NCBI RefSeq assembly: GCF_000017205.1
Contig: NC_009656.1
Span: 558,001 to 622,000 of the forward strand
Direction of reading: 5' to 3'
DNA: 64,000 bases
From: Pseudomonas paraeruginosa PA7
GTDB lineage: Bacteria; Pseudomonadota; Gammaproteobacteria; Pseudomonadales; Pseudomonadaceae
The position numbers were made by a program, and so were the translations under genes. Under the pieces are notes generated by a model. The model saw only the letters and a program-made list of their open reading frames with translations. It was not told where the DNA came from and did not search any database. This document shows, piece after piece, positions 1 through 9,601 of this stretch (position 1 is its first letter; every line of letters begins with the position of its first letter).

Positions 1-254
1 GCCAGCAGGTGGGTGGAAAGGCCGGTGCGCGCGCCGATGAAGCCGAGGATCGCGGTGTACAGGCCGAGCATCAGGTTGCCCAGCAGTACGGCGAGGAAGA
101 AGTCGTCGTAGCTCAGGCCGGTGCCGAGGGTGCCGCCGGTCCACATGCTGGCGGAAAAGAAGGTCAGGCCGAGCATCACCACGCTCAGGGCCAGCGCGCT
201 CTTGCGCGCCGCCAGCGGGACCGGTTGCTGGCTGTAGTTGCTGTCTGCGGACAT
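1..254 (-). CDS. codB: Cytosine permease CodB, N-terminal part (runs off the window)
   Basis: The reverse strand opens with ATG at 254 and reads without a stop to the window edge, giving 84 complete codons. The peptide begins MSADSNYSQQPVPLAARKSA and continues into a segment with SMWTGGTLGTGLSYDDFF, which closely matches my recollection of the first membrane segments of E. coli CodB, an NCS1-family inner-membrane cytosine importer. It lies 181 bases downstream of preA on the same strand, so imported cytosine (after deamination to uracil, probably by a codA beyond the edge) would feed the reductive pyrimidine pathway encoded next to it. The C-terminal three quarters lie outside the window. Confidence 0.92.
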   Translation of the reverse strand, partial: MSADSNYSQQPVPLAARKSALALSVVMLGLTFFSASMWTGGTLGTGLSYDDFFLAVLLGNLMLGLYTAILGFIGARTGLSTHLL

Positions 255-435
255 GCGCGAGTCTCCATGGGGCGCCGGCCGTCCGGGAGCGTCGGCCGGG
301 CCGCGGCGAATGGTAGTCGAAGGCGGGTCGATCCGACAGACGCCGTTGCGCGTCGCCGGACCGCAGCGGCACGCAGGAAGCGTGCCGGCGCGCGGCAGGG
401 CGGCGTCCGCCGGGGATGCGGGCGCCGCCCTGCGT

Positions 436-1710
436 TCAGGAGGCTTCGCGGTAGGGGTTGCGCGGATCCTGGGTCCAGTTGAGATAGGGCTTGCCGGTAT
501 CCTGCGGCACCATTTCGATGCAGTTCTCCACCGGACAGGTGATCTGGCACAGGTTGCAGCCCACGCACTCGGCGTCGATCACTTCGTAGCGGTGCGTGCC
601 GTCGGCCCGGGGCAGGCTGGCGATGGCCTGGTGCGAGGTGTCCTCGCAGGCGATATGGCAGCGGCCGCAACCGATGCAGGCGTCCTGGTCGATGCGGGCG
701 ATCACCTGGTAGTTGATGTCCAGGTACTTCCAGTCGGTGGTATTGCCCACCGCGGCGCCGCTGAAATCGGCCAGCCGCTGGTAGCCTTGGCTGTCCATCC
801 AGCGCGCGAGACCGTCCTGCATGTCCTCGACGATACGGAAGCCGTGCAGCATCGCCGCCGTGCACACCTGCACCGCGCCGCAGCCGAGCGCGACGAATTC
901 CGCTGCGTCGCGCCAGCTGCCGATCCCACCGATGCCGCAGATCGGCAGGCCGCGGGTCTGCGGGTCGCGGGCAATCTCGGCGACCATGTTCAGGGCGATC
1001 GGCTTCACCGCCGAGCCGCAGTAGCCGCCGTGGGTGCTCTGGGTGCCGACCACCGGCAGGGCGACCATGCGTTCCAGGTCGACGCTGGTGATCGAGTTGA
1101 TGGTGTTGATCAGCGACACCGCGTCGGCGCCGCCGCGCTGGGCGGCGCGCGCCGACTGGCGGATGTCGGTGATGTTGGGGGTGAGCTTGACGATCACCGG
1201 CAGCGAGCAGTGGGTCTTGCACCAGCGGGTGACCATCTCCACGTACTCCGGCACCTGGCCGACCGCCGCGCCCATGCCGCGCTCGGGCATGCCGTGGGGG
1301 CAGCCGAAGTTCAGCTCGATGCCGTCGGCGCCGGTGGCTTCCACCAGCGGCAGGATGTATTTCCACGACTCCTCGACGCAGGGCACCATCAACGACACGA
1401 TCAGCGCGCGGTCCGGCCAGTCCTTCTTCACCTGGGCGATCTCGCGCAGGTTGATCTCCAGCGAGCGGTCGGTGATCAGCTCGATGTTATTGATCCCCTG
1501 CACCTGGCGGTTCGGCCCGAAGTGCGCGGAATAGCGCGACGACACGTTGACCGCCGCCGGGTCTTCGCCGAGGGTCTTCCAGACCACCCCGCCCCAGCCC
1601 GCCTCATAGGCGCGGACCACGTTGTAGGCCTTGTCGGTGGGCGGCGCGGATGCCAGCCAGAAGGGGTTGGGCGACTTGATGCCGGCGAATTCGATAGACA
1701 GGTCGGCCAT
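436..1710 (-). CDS. preA: NAD-dependent dihydropyrimidine dehydrogenase, catalytic subunit PreA
   Basis: The protein has 424 residues and begins MADLSIEFAGIKSPNPF. The first 300 or so residues form an FMN-binding TIM barrel of the dihydroorotate-dehydrogenase type; the segment NFGCPHGMPERGMG carries the cysteine that in this family protonates the pyrimidine ring. The C-terminus holds two ferredoxin-type [4Fe-4S] motifs (CIGCGRCHIAC and CVGCNLCQITCPVENC). With PreT it reduces uracil and thymine to the 5,6-dihydro forms in the cytoplasm. Its start overlaps the stop of preT by one base (TGATG), so the two subunits are translationally coupled. In Pseudomonas this gene has also been called pydA-like. 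Confidence 0.93.
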   Translation of the reverse strand: MADLSIEFAGIKSPNPFWLASAPPTDKAYNVVRAYEAGWGGVVWKTLGEDPAAVNVSSRYSAHFGPNRQVQGINNIELITDRSLEINLREIAQVKKDWPDRALIVSLMVPCVEESWKYILPLVEATGADGIELNFGCPHGMPERGMGAAVGQVPEYVEMVTRWCKTHCSLPVIVKLTPNITDIRQSARAAQRGGADAVSLINTINSITSVDLERMVALPVVGTQSTHGGYCGSAVKPIALNMVAEIARDPQTRGLPICGIGGIGSWRDAAEFVALGCGAVQVCTAAMLHGFRIVEDMQDGLARWMDSQGYQRLADFSGAAVGNTTDWKYLDINYQVIARIDQDACIGCGRCHIACEDTSHQAIASLPRADGTHRYEVIDAECVGCNLCQITCPVENCIEMVPQDTGKPYLNWTQDPRNPYREAS

Positions 1711-3077
1711 CACGCAGCCTCCACGTTGAGCATGAGTTGGGCGTGGATCGCTTCCGCCGCCAGTTTGCCGTGCTGCACCGCCTGCACCGTGAGGTCCTCG
1801 CCGAGCGCCACGCAGTCGCCGCCGGCGTAGATGCCCGGGATGCTGGTGCGCATCTGCCCGTCGACCTGGATGCGGCCGCCGTCGCGGCGCAGTTGCGCCG
1901 CCAGCGGATCGCCCAGGCTGGCGTCGTCGAAGGCCTGGCCGATGGCCTTGAAGATGGCGTCGGCGGCCAGCTCGAAATGGTCGCCGGTGTCGCCCAGGCG
2001 GCCGTTCTCCAGGCGGGTGCGGGCGAAGCGCATGCCGCGCACCCGGCCATGCTCGTCGAGCAGTACCCGTTCCGGTCGGGCCCAGGTCAGCAGGCGCACC
2101 TGGCTGGCCTTGGCGATCTCCTGCTCGTGGCCGGTGGCGCCCATTTCCTCGAAGCCGCGGCGATAGACCAGATTGACGTCGCGGGCGCCGAGCCGGCTCA
2201 TCTGCACTGCCATGTCGATGGCGGTGTTGCCGGCGCCGATGACGATGCAACGGTCGGCGACGGGCAGGTCGAGCAGGTCGTCGCTCTGCCGCAGTTCGCG
2301 GATGTAGTCGGTAGCGGCGAGCAGGCCGGGGGCGTCTTCGTCTTCCAGGCCGAGGCGCTTGCTGGCGGCCAGGCCGATGCCGAGGAACACCGCGTCGTAC
2401 TCTTCGTGCAGGGCGCCGAGCGCGAGGTTGTCGCCGAGGCGTTGGCCGTGGCGCAGTTCGATGCCGCCGATCTGCAGGAGGAATTCCACTTCGCGCCGGG
2501 CGAAGTCGTCCACCAGCTTGTAGCGGGCGATGCCGTACTCGTTGAGGCCGCCGGCCTTGGCGCGGGCCTCGAAGAGCACCACCTCGTGGCCGTGCATGGC
2601 CAGGCGGTGGGCACAGGACAGCCCGGCCGGCCCGGCGCCGACCACGGCGATGCGCTTGCCGGTGGCCGGCGAGCGCTTGAACGGATGCTCGCTGAAGCCG
2701 GCGTGGTCGAGGGCGTAGCGTTGCAGCTGGCCGATCAGCACCGGCGCGCACTCCTGCGCGTTGTTGCGCACGCAGGCCTGCTGGCAAAGGATCTCCGTGG
2801 GGCAGACGCGGGCGCAGCTGCCGCCGAGGATGTTCGCCGAGAGGATCTTCTGCGCCGCGCCCTGGACATTCTCCTGGGCGATGCTGCGGATGAACCCGGG
2901 GATGTCGATGCCGGTCGGGCAGGCGTTGACGCAGGGCGCGTCGTAGCAGTACAGGCAACGGGCGCTTTCGAGGTCGGCCTGGCGGGCGTTGAGCGGCGGC
3001 GCGAGGTCGGCGAAGCGCTCGGCGAGCGTGTCCGCGCCGGCGTCCGGACGGGGGAGGTGGTTCAGGGAATCGATCAC
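1710..3077 (-). CDS. preT: Dihydropyrimidine dehydrogenase, NAD(P)-binding flavoprotein subunit PreT
   Basis: This 455-residue protein is a glutamate-synthase small-chain-like electron-transfer subunit. Near the N-terminus are two cysteine clusters for [4Fe-4S] centres (CLYCYDAPCVNACPTG and CARVCPTEILCQQAC), then an FAD-binding GxGxxG in VVGAGPAGLSCA and a second dinucleotide fold with IVIGAGNTAIDMA for NAD(P). GIYAGGDCV near the end is the usual second FAD contact. It passes electrons from NADH to PreA. It is the second gene of the dht-preT-preA run and lies 94 bases after dht. Confidence 0.92.
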   Translation of the reverse strand: MIDSLNHLPRPDAGADTLAERFADLAPPLNARQADLESARCLYCYDAPCVNACPTGIDIPGFIRSIAQENVQGAAQKILSANILGGSCARVCPTEILCQQACVRNNAQECAPVLIGQLQRYALDHAGFSEHPFKRSPATGKRIAVVGAGPAGLSCAHRLAMHGHEVVLFEARAKAGGLNEYGIARYKLVDDFARREVEFLLQIGGIELRHGQRLGDNLALGALHEEYDAVFLGIGLAASKRLGLEDEDAPGLLAATDYIRELRQSDDLLDLPVADRCIVIGAGNTAIDMAVQMSRLGARDVNLVYRRGFEEMGATGHEQEIAKASQVRLLTWARPERVLLDEHGRVRGMRFARTRLENGRLGDTGDHFELAADAIFKAIGQAFDDASLGDPLAAQLRRDGGRIQVDGQMRTSIPGIYAGGDCVALGEDLTVQAVQHGKLAAEAIHAQLMLNVEAA

Positions 3078-3120
3078 GGTTGTAGCCTCTCTTCTGGTTT
3101 CTTCTCGGGGCAGTCAACGG

Positions 3121-3162
3121 CAATACGGCACCGTCCGGCCTCTACGGGCCGGTCCGGTATTG
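3121..3162. other. Imperfect stem-loop between dht and preT
   Basis: Outer arms CAATAC (3121-3126) and GTATTG (3157-3162) enclose inner arms CCGGCC (3135-3140) and GGCCGG (3147-3152), with unpaired bases between them. It occupies half of the 94-base dht-preT gap and has no T-run, so it could tune relative expression or protect the mRNA end; no function is demonstrated. Confidence 0.3.
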
Positions 3163-3171
3163 CGGGAAGGA

Positions 3172-4686
<1,515 letters not shown>

Positions 4687-4690
4687 TTAA

Positions 4691-4743
4691 TCCTGTCAGC
4701 GCTGACAGGATTCGAATCTAGATGCTGATCATGGATTGAGCAA
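4691..4743 (-). promoter_or_regulatory. Candidate dht promoter with a 20-base palindromic operator
   Basis: On the minus strand TTGCTC (4743-4738) and TAGATT (4720-4715) are spaced by 17 bases, a fair sigma70 -35/-10 pair. Just downstream, where transcription would start, lies the perfect palindrome TCCTGTCAGCGCTGACAGGA (4691-4710). A repressor bound there would block initiation. The palindrome is not the E. coli RutR box as I remember it (TTGACCA-NN-TGGTCAA), so the regulator is unknown. Confidence 0.5.
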
Positions 4744-4810
4744 GATTATTTTCAAATGGTTGTTTGAGTTTATAACTAATTGATTTTGAATGAATAAAAA
4801 TAAATATCAC

Positions 4811-4838
4811 CAAAATGGTGAGGGTTCTCACCATTTTG
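4811..4838. promoter_or_regulatory. Perfect inverted repeat, candidate operator or hairpin
   Basis: Arms CAAAATGGTGAG (4811-4822) and CTCACCATTTTG (4827-4838) are exactly complementary around a GGTT spacer. It lies in the AT-rich centre of the divergent region, about 200 bases before dht and 390 before the NCS1 transporter, and could serve both. Confidence 0.45.
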
Positions 4839-5099
4839 ACGCGCTTGACAAGAACGCAAAAAGGTCGAGATTTCCCATGCAAAATCAGCCGCTTGAAAGC
4901 CGTGTTCGGGCGGTTGTGGGGAGATGAAAGAAGTTCGCCTGCACTCCTTTGGTTCCTGACCGGGACGACAGGCTCGCGCATTTCCCCCGACGACGCGCCG
5001 GACTGCCCGCCGGCATGTCGCCGTGATTGTCGATGAAGTGTTTCAGATCAGTCGGTTACCTCCAGTAGACCGGCCTGCCCAGTGACGTCGCGGGGTTTT

Positions 5100-5115
5100 C
5101 GGCACGCTTATTGAG
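5100..5115 (+). promoter_or_regulatory. Sigma54-like -24/-12 element before the NCS1 transporter
   Basis: GGCACG (5101-5106), four bases, then TTGA (5111-5114) resembles the RpoN consensus TGGCACG-N4-TTGC with a mismatch at the important last C. It lies about 110 bases before the transporter start. Nitrogen-controlled expression would suit genes that release ammonia from pyrimidines, but the match is imperfect. Confidence 0.3.
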
Positions 5116-5226
5116 TGCCGCCCGCGACGGCATTGTCCGGACCGGAGGTGCGGTACTGGTGGTGCGGTACTCCGGCCATCGCATTAGCCCGATGAGCGAA
5201 TAACTAGAAGAATCCTGGAGAGGCCC

Positions 5227-6717
5227 ATGCAACAGAGCAGATCGGAAGTGACCGAGCGCGACGGCTTGGTCGAGCTGTCCGCCGGCAGCGACGTACTCGA
5301 CAGTCCCCGCTACAACCACGACATCGCCCCGACCCGGGTGGAACAGCGTACCTGGAACAAGTGGCACATCACCGCGCTGTGGATCGGCATGTCCATCTGC
5401 GTGCCCACCTACACCCTCGGCGGAGTACTTACCGCCTACTTCGGCCTCAGCGTCGGCGAAGCGCTGCTGGCGATCCTGCTGGCCAACCTGGTGGTGCTGA
5501 TCCCGCTGACCCTCAATGCCTTCGCCGGCACCCGCTACGGCATTCCCTTCCCGGTGCTGCTGCGCGCCTCGTTCGGGATCATCGGCTCCAACGTGCCATG
5601 CCTGATCCGCGCCGTGGTCGCGTGCGGCTGGCTCGGCATCCAGACGCTGTTCGGCGGGCTGGCGATCCACCTCTTCCTCGGTTCGCTCTTTCCCGCCTGG
5701 AAGGCCCTCGGCGGCACCGGCGAGGTGATCGGTTTCCTCCTGTTCTGGGGCTTGAACCTTTGGGTGGTGCTGCGCGGCGCGGAGTCGATCAAGTGGCTGG
5801 AGACACTCTCGGCACCGCTGCTGGTGCTGGTCGGCCTCGGCCTGCTGGTGTGGGCGCTGCCGCACATCTCGGTCAGCGAACTGCTGGCGCAGCCGCCGAA
5901 GCGTCCGGAGGGCGCCAGCGTCACCGGCTACTTCATGGCCGGGCTGACCGCGATGGTCGGCTTCTGGGCCACGCTGTCGCTGAACATCCCCGACTTCAGC
6001 CGCTACGCGCGCAGCCAGAAGGATCAGATACTCGGACAGATCTTCGGCCTGCCGCTGACCATGTTCCTGTTCGCCGCCCTCGGCGTGGTGATGACCGCCG
6101 CCTCGGCCTCGCTGGTGGGCGAGACGGTTTCCGACCCGGTCAGCCTGATCGGCCACATCCCCAGCCCCGGCTGGGTAGCGGTGGCGATGGCGTTGATCAT
6201 CGTCGCTACCCTCTCGACCAACACCGCGGCGAACATCGTCTCGCCGACCAATGACTTCCAGAACATCGCGCCGAAACTCATCGGCCGCACCCGCGCGGTC
6301 TGGCTCACCGGTTTCATCGGCCTGGCGCTGATGGCCCACGAGTTGCTGAAGAAGCTCGGCTGGATCGTTTCCGACCTCAGCCTGGAAAGCGTCTACTCCA
6401 ACTGGCTGCTCGGCTACTCCAGCCTGCTCGGGCCGATCGCGGGGATCATGGTGGTGGACTACTTCCTGGTGCGCAGGCAACGCCTCGACCTCGCCGGACT
6501 CTACCGCGACGACGTCTACCCGGCCTGGAACTGGCCCGGCTTCGCCGCCTTCGCGGTGCCGGTGGCGCTGACCGTCATGGCCATCGGCAATCGCCAGTTC
6601 CACTGGTTCTACGACTACGGCTGGTTCACCGGCTCGCTGCTCGGCGGCGCGCTCTACTACGGCCTCTGCGGCCGCCGCGCGCGGAGCCCGGCGGCGCTGG
6701 CCAAACCGCTGCCCTGA
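5227..6717 (+). CDS. NCS1-family nucleobase/hydantoin transporter
   Basis: The protein has 496 residues and about twelve hydrophobic segments. Its start is set by GGAG six bases before ATG. The N-terminal stretch YNHDIAPTRVEQRTWNKWHI followed by ALWIGMSICVPTYTLGG is typical of the Mhp1/PucI branch of the NCS1 (nucleobase-cation-symport-1) family, which import hydantoins, allantoin, uracil or similar rings with Na+ or H+. It is divergent from dht and followed 58 bases later by the carbamoyl-amidase gene, so uracil, dihydrouracil or a hydantoin is the likely cargo. The exact substrate cannot be read from sequence. Confidence 0.88.
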   Translation: MQQSRSEVTERDGLVELSAGSDVLDSPRYNHDIAPTRVEQRTWNKWHITALWIGMSICVPTYTLGGVLTAYFGLSVGEALLAILLANLVVLIPLTLNAFAGTRYGIPFPVLLRASFGIIGSNVPCLIRAVVACGWLGIQTLFGGLAIHLFLGSLFPAWKALGGTGEVIGFLLFWGLNLWVVLRGAESIKWLETLSAPLLVLVGLGLLVWALPHISVSELLAQPPKRPEGASVTGYFMAGLTAMVGFWATLSLNIPDFSRYARSQKDQILGQIFGLPLTMFLFAALGVVMTAASASLVGETVSDPVSLIGHIPSPGWVAVAMALIIVATLSTNTAANIVSPTNDFQNIAPKLIGRTRAVWLTGFIGLALMAHELLKKLGWIVSDLSLESVYSNWLLGYSSLLGPIAGIMVVDYFLVRRQRLDLAGLYRDDVYPAWNWPGFAAFAVPVALTVMAIGNRQFHWFYDYGWFTGSLLGGALYYGLCGRRARSPAALAKPLP

Positions 6718-6775
6718 TGGGCGCACAGGCGGCCGGCGAGCCGCCGATACCCACTCCAAGCCTGAGGAGACGACA

Positions 6776-8059
6776 ATGAGCACTGCCCGGAACGTCCTGC
6801 AATCCACCCAGCGGCACATCGATGGCCAGCGTCTCTGGCAATCGCTGATGGATCTCGCCCGCCTCGGCGCCACCGCCAAGGGCGGGGTCTGCCGCCTGGC
6901 CCTGACCGATCTCGACCGCCAGGCCCGCGATCTCTTCGTGCAATGGTGCGAAGCGGCCGGCTGCACGGTCAGCGTCGATCGGGTCGGCAACATCTTCGCC
7001 CGTCGTCCCGGGCGCAATCCGGAACTGCCGCCGGTGATGACCGGTAGCCACATCGACACCCAGCCCACCGGCGGCAAGTTCGACGGCTGCTTCGGGGTGA
7101 TGGCCGGCCTCGAGGTGATCCGCACCCTCAACGACCTCGGCGTGGAAACCGAGGCGCCGCTGGAGGTGGTGGTGTGGACCAACGAGGAAGGCTCGCGTTT
7201 CGCGCCCTGCATGATGGGCTCGGGCGTATTCGCCGGGAAGTTCACCCTGGAGGAGACCCTGGCCAAGCGCGATGCCGACGGTGTCAGCGTAGGCGAGGCG
7301 CTGGACGCCATCGGCTATGCGGGGGCGCGCGATTGTCTCGGGCATCCGGTGGGTGCCTATTTCGAGGCGCACATCGAACAGGGGCCGATCCTCGAGGACG
7401 AGGAGAAGACCATCGGCGTGGTGCTCGGCGCGCTCGGCCAGAAGTGGTTCGACCTGTCCTTGCGCGGCGTCGAGGCACACGCCGGGCCGACGCCGATGCA
7501 CCTGCGCAAGGACGCCCTGGTCGGCGCCGCCGCGGTGGTCGAGGCGGTCAATCGCGCGGCCCTCGGCCACCAGCCGCACGCCTGCGGCACGGTCGGCTGC
7601 CTGCACGCCTATCCCGGCTCGCGCAACGTGATACCTGGCGAAGTGAAGATGACCCTGGACTTCCGCCATCTGCAACCGGAGCGCCTGGACGCGATGATCG
7701 CCGAGGTCCGCCAGGTGATCGCCGCGACCTGCGAGAAGCATGGCTTGCAATACGAGCTGGTGCCGACCGCCGACTTCCCGCCGCTGTACTTCGACCAGGG
7801 GTGCGTCGGCGCGGTGCGCGAGGCGGCGCAGGCGCTGGGGATGCCGCACATGGACATCGTCAGCGGCGCCGGTCACGACGCGATCTTCCTTGCCGAACTC
7901 GGTCCGGCGGGGATGATCTTCGTGCCCTGCGAGAACGGCATCAGCCACAACGAGATCGAGAATGCCAGTCTGGACGACCTGGCCGCCGGCTGCGCGGTGC
8001 TGTTGCGAGCCATGCTCAAGGCTTCCGAGGCGATCGCCGGCGGCCGCCTGGCGGCCTGA
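6776..8059 (+). CDS. N-carbamoyl-beta-alanine amidohydrolase (M20 / hydantoinase-carbamoylase family)
   Basis: The 427-residue protein begins MSTARNVLQSTQRHIDG after a GAGGAGA ribosome-binding site. Metal ligands of the Zn-dependent amidase/carbamoylase family are all visible in order: GSHIDTQPTGGKFDGCFGV (His and Asp), WTNEEGSRF (Glu), EAHIEQGP (His) and, near the C-terminus, SGAGHDA (His). It would cleave N-carbamoyl-beta-alanine to beta-alanine, CO2 and ammonia, finishing the route begun by PreTA and dihydropyrimidinase. L-carbamoylases acting on alpha-amino acids look similar; the gene context favours the beta-alanine enzyme. Confidence 0.87.
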   Translation: MSTARNVLQSTQRHIDGQRLWQSLMDLARLGATAKGGVCRLALTDLDRQARDLFVQWCEAAGCTVSVDRVGNIFARRPGRNPELPPVMTGSHIDTQPTGGKFDGCFGVMAGLEVIRTLNDLGVETEAPLEVVVWTNEEGSRFAPCMMGSGVFAGKFTLEETLAKRDADGVSVGEALDAIGYAGARDCLGHPVGAYFEAHIEQGPILEDEEKTIGVVLGALGQKWFDLSLRGVEAHAGPTPMHLRKDALVGAAAVVEAVNRAALGHQPHACGTVGCLHAYPGSRNVIPGEVKMTLDFRHLQPERLDAMIAEVRQVIAATCEKHGLQYELVPTADFPPLYFDQGCVGAVREAAQALGMPHMDIVSGAGHDAIFLAELGPAGMIFVPCENGISHNEIENASLDDLAAGCAVLLRAMLKASEAIAGGRLAA

Positions 8060-8110
8060 GCGGCGCTTCCATCGAGGCGCGGGCATTGACCGCCTTCTAC
8101 ACGGGTTCGG

Positions 8111-8232
8111 TAGGGCGAATAACGCCAGGGGCGTTATCCGCCGATGCGCGGCTGGTCGGCGGATAACCGCGTTGCGGTCATGCGCCCTACGTGGCGGTGC
8201 TGCGCGGGGTACGGTGGGGCGTTATCCGCCGC
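8111..8232. repeat. Dispersed palindromic repeat cluster (copy 1)
   Basis: Three pieces of one family lie here. A forward copy at 8111-8143 has arms GGCGAATAACGCC and GGCGTTATCCGCC; an inverted copy at 8158-8191 includes GGCGGATAACCGC and ends GCGCCCTACG; a partial copy GGGGCGTTATCCGCC is at 8216-8230. The same elements recur at 28217-28323, 36712-36744, 46499-46519 and, as a relative, 51938-51966, always between genes. They behave like REP/BIME-type extragenic palindromes. Confidence 0.85.
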
Positions 8233-8258
8233 TGCGTCGCTGGGGCGGCGCGCTGGGT

Positions 8259-9482
8259 TCAGATCACCTTGCCGTCGCGCAGTCTTTCCAGCGCGGCCGC
8301 GTCCAGGCCGAGGAGCGTCTCGAGGACATCGTCGGTGTGCTGGCCGAGGGTAGGCGGCGGGTTGCGGTATTCCACCGGCGTCTCGGACAGGCGGATCGGG
8401 CTGGCCACCTGCGGCACCGTGCCGCCCAGCGGGTGCGGCAGCTCCACGCGCAGGCCGCGGGCCTGCACCTGCGGGTCGGCGAACACCTGCGCCAGGTCGT
8501 TGATCGGCCCGCAGGGCACGCCGGCGCGCTCCAGGGAAAGAATCCACTCGGCGGTGCTGTGCAGCACCGTGGCCTGGCGGATCAGCGGGATCAGCACCTC
8601 GCGGTTGGCCACCCGCGCCTTGTTGGTGGCGAAGCGCGGGTCGTCGGCCCATTCCGGATGGTCTGCCAGCTCGGCGAACTTGCGGAACTGGCTGTCGTTG
8701 CCGACCGTGAGGATCATGTCGCCGTCGGCGGTGGGGAAGTCCTGGTACGGCACGATGTTCGGGTGCGCGTTGCCCAGGCGCCGCGGCGGCACGCCGGTGG
8801 TCAGGTAGTTGAGGGTCTGGTTGGCCAGGCAGGCGACCTGCACGTCGAGCAGGGCCATGTCGATGTGCTGGCCGATGCCGCTGACGTCGCGGTGGGCGAG
8901 GGCGGCGAGCACCGCGGTGGAGGAGTACAGTCCGGTGAGGATGTCGGTCAGCGCCACGCCGACCTTCACCGGACCGGCGCCTTCCTCGTTGTCGGCGCGC
9001 CCGGTGAGGCTCATCAGGCCGCCCAGGCCCTGGATCATGAAGTCATAGCCGGCGCGCTTGGCATAGGGGCCGGACTGGCCGAAGCCGGTGATCGAACAGT
9101 AGATCAGCTTCGGGTTGACCTGCTTCAGCGATTCGTAGTCGAGGCCATAGGCCTTGAGCCCGCCGACCTTGAAGTTCTCCAGCAGGATGTCGGCCTTGGC
9201 CGCCAGTTCGCGGACGATGCGCTGGCCTTCCGGCTGGGTGAAGTCCACCGTCACCGACTTCTTGTTGCGGTTGGCCGAGAGGTAGTAGGCCGCCTCGCCG
9301 GTGTCGTTGCCTTCGGCATCCTTGAGGAACGGCGGGCCCCAGGCGCGGGTGTCGTCGCCGCTGCCGGGGCGTTCGATCTTGATCACCTCGGCGCCGAGGT
9401 CGGCGAGGATCTGCCCGGCCCAGGGGCCGGCCAGGACACGGGACAGGTCGAGTACGCGGATATGGGAAAGGGCGCCGGGCAT
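8259..9482 (-). CDS. Class III CoA-transferase, probably glutarate CoA-transferase
   Basis: This 407-residue CaiB/BaiF-family protein opens MPGALSHIRVLDLSRVLAGPW, the characteristic class III CoA-transferase N-terminus, and contains GYDFMIQGLGGLMSLTG, where the aspartate matches the catalytic residue that forms the acyl-anhydride and CoA-thioester intermediates. It lies 119 bases downstream of gcdH on the same strand. That pairing is shared with the mammalian glutarate CoA-transferase (SUGCT), so it probably moves CoA from succinyl-CoA to glutarate and supplies glutaryl-CoA to GcdH. Length is normal. The substrate is inferred from context. Confidence 0.82.
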   Translation of the reverse strand: MPGALSHIRVLDLSRVLAGPWAGQILADLGAEVIKIERPGSGDDTRAWGPPFLKDAEGNDTGEAAYYLSANRNKKSVTVDFTQPEGQRIVRELAAKADILLENFKVGGLKAYGLDYESLKQVNPKLIYCSITGFGQSGPYAKRAGYDFMIQGLGGLMSLTGRADNEEGAGPVKVGVALTDILTGLYSSTAVLAALAHRDVSGIGQHIDMALLDVQVACLANQTLNYLTTGVPPRRLGNAHPNIVPYQDFPTADGDMILTVGNDSQFRKFAELADHPEWADDPRFATNKARVANREVLIPLIRQATVLHSTAEWILSLERAGVPCGPINDLAQVFADPQVQARGLRVELPHPLGGTVPQVASPIRLSETPVEYRNPPPTLGQHTDDVLETLLGLDAAALERLRDGKVI

Positions 9483-9601
9483 GACGGTTCTCGCTGCTGG
9501 GGGCTGGAAACGGAAATGGCCGGGAAGACGGGTTCCTTGCCCGTCTCCCCGGCGGCCGGCGCGCTACCGTGAAAAAGCGCGCCGGGGTGTTGCTCGGTGA
9601 C

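Noticed and set aside
238..1830. Long plus-strand frame opposite preA
   Set aside because: It is the antisense shadow of preA, with a peptide rich in His/Arg/Ala and no domains; long open antisense frames are common at this GC content.
4718..4981. Minus-strand frame of 87 residues upstream of dht
   Set aside because: It covers the predicted promoter and the AT-rich inverted repeat, has no ribosome-binding site and no recognisable domain.
4815..5036. Plus-strand frame of 73 residues in the pyrimidine control region
   Set aside because: No ribosome-binding site, residue composition unlike the neighbours, and it overlies likely operator sequences. PAO1 may carry a hypothetical gene near here, but I cannot support one from sequence.
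5056..7311. 751-residue minus-strand frame opposite the NCS1 transporter and amidohydrolase
   Set aside because: It spans two well-supported genes in antisense and shows only low-complexity His/Gln/Arg composition.
9556..9585. Ten-base-arm hairpin just after gcdH as its terminator
   Set aside because: The T-run lies inside the loop, not after the stem, and the CoA-transferase gene follows, so read-through is more likely.
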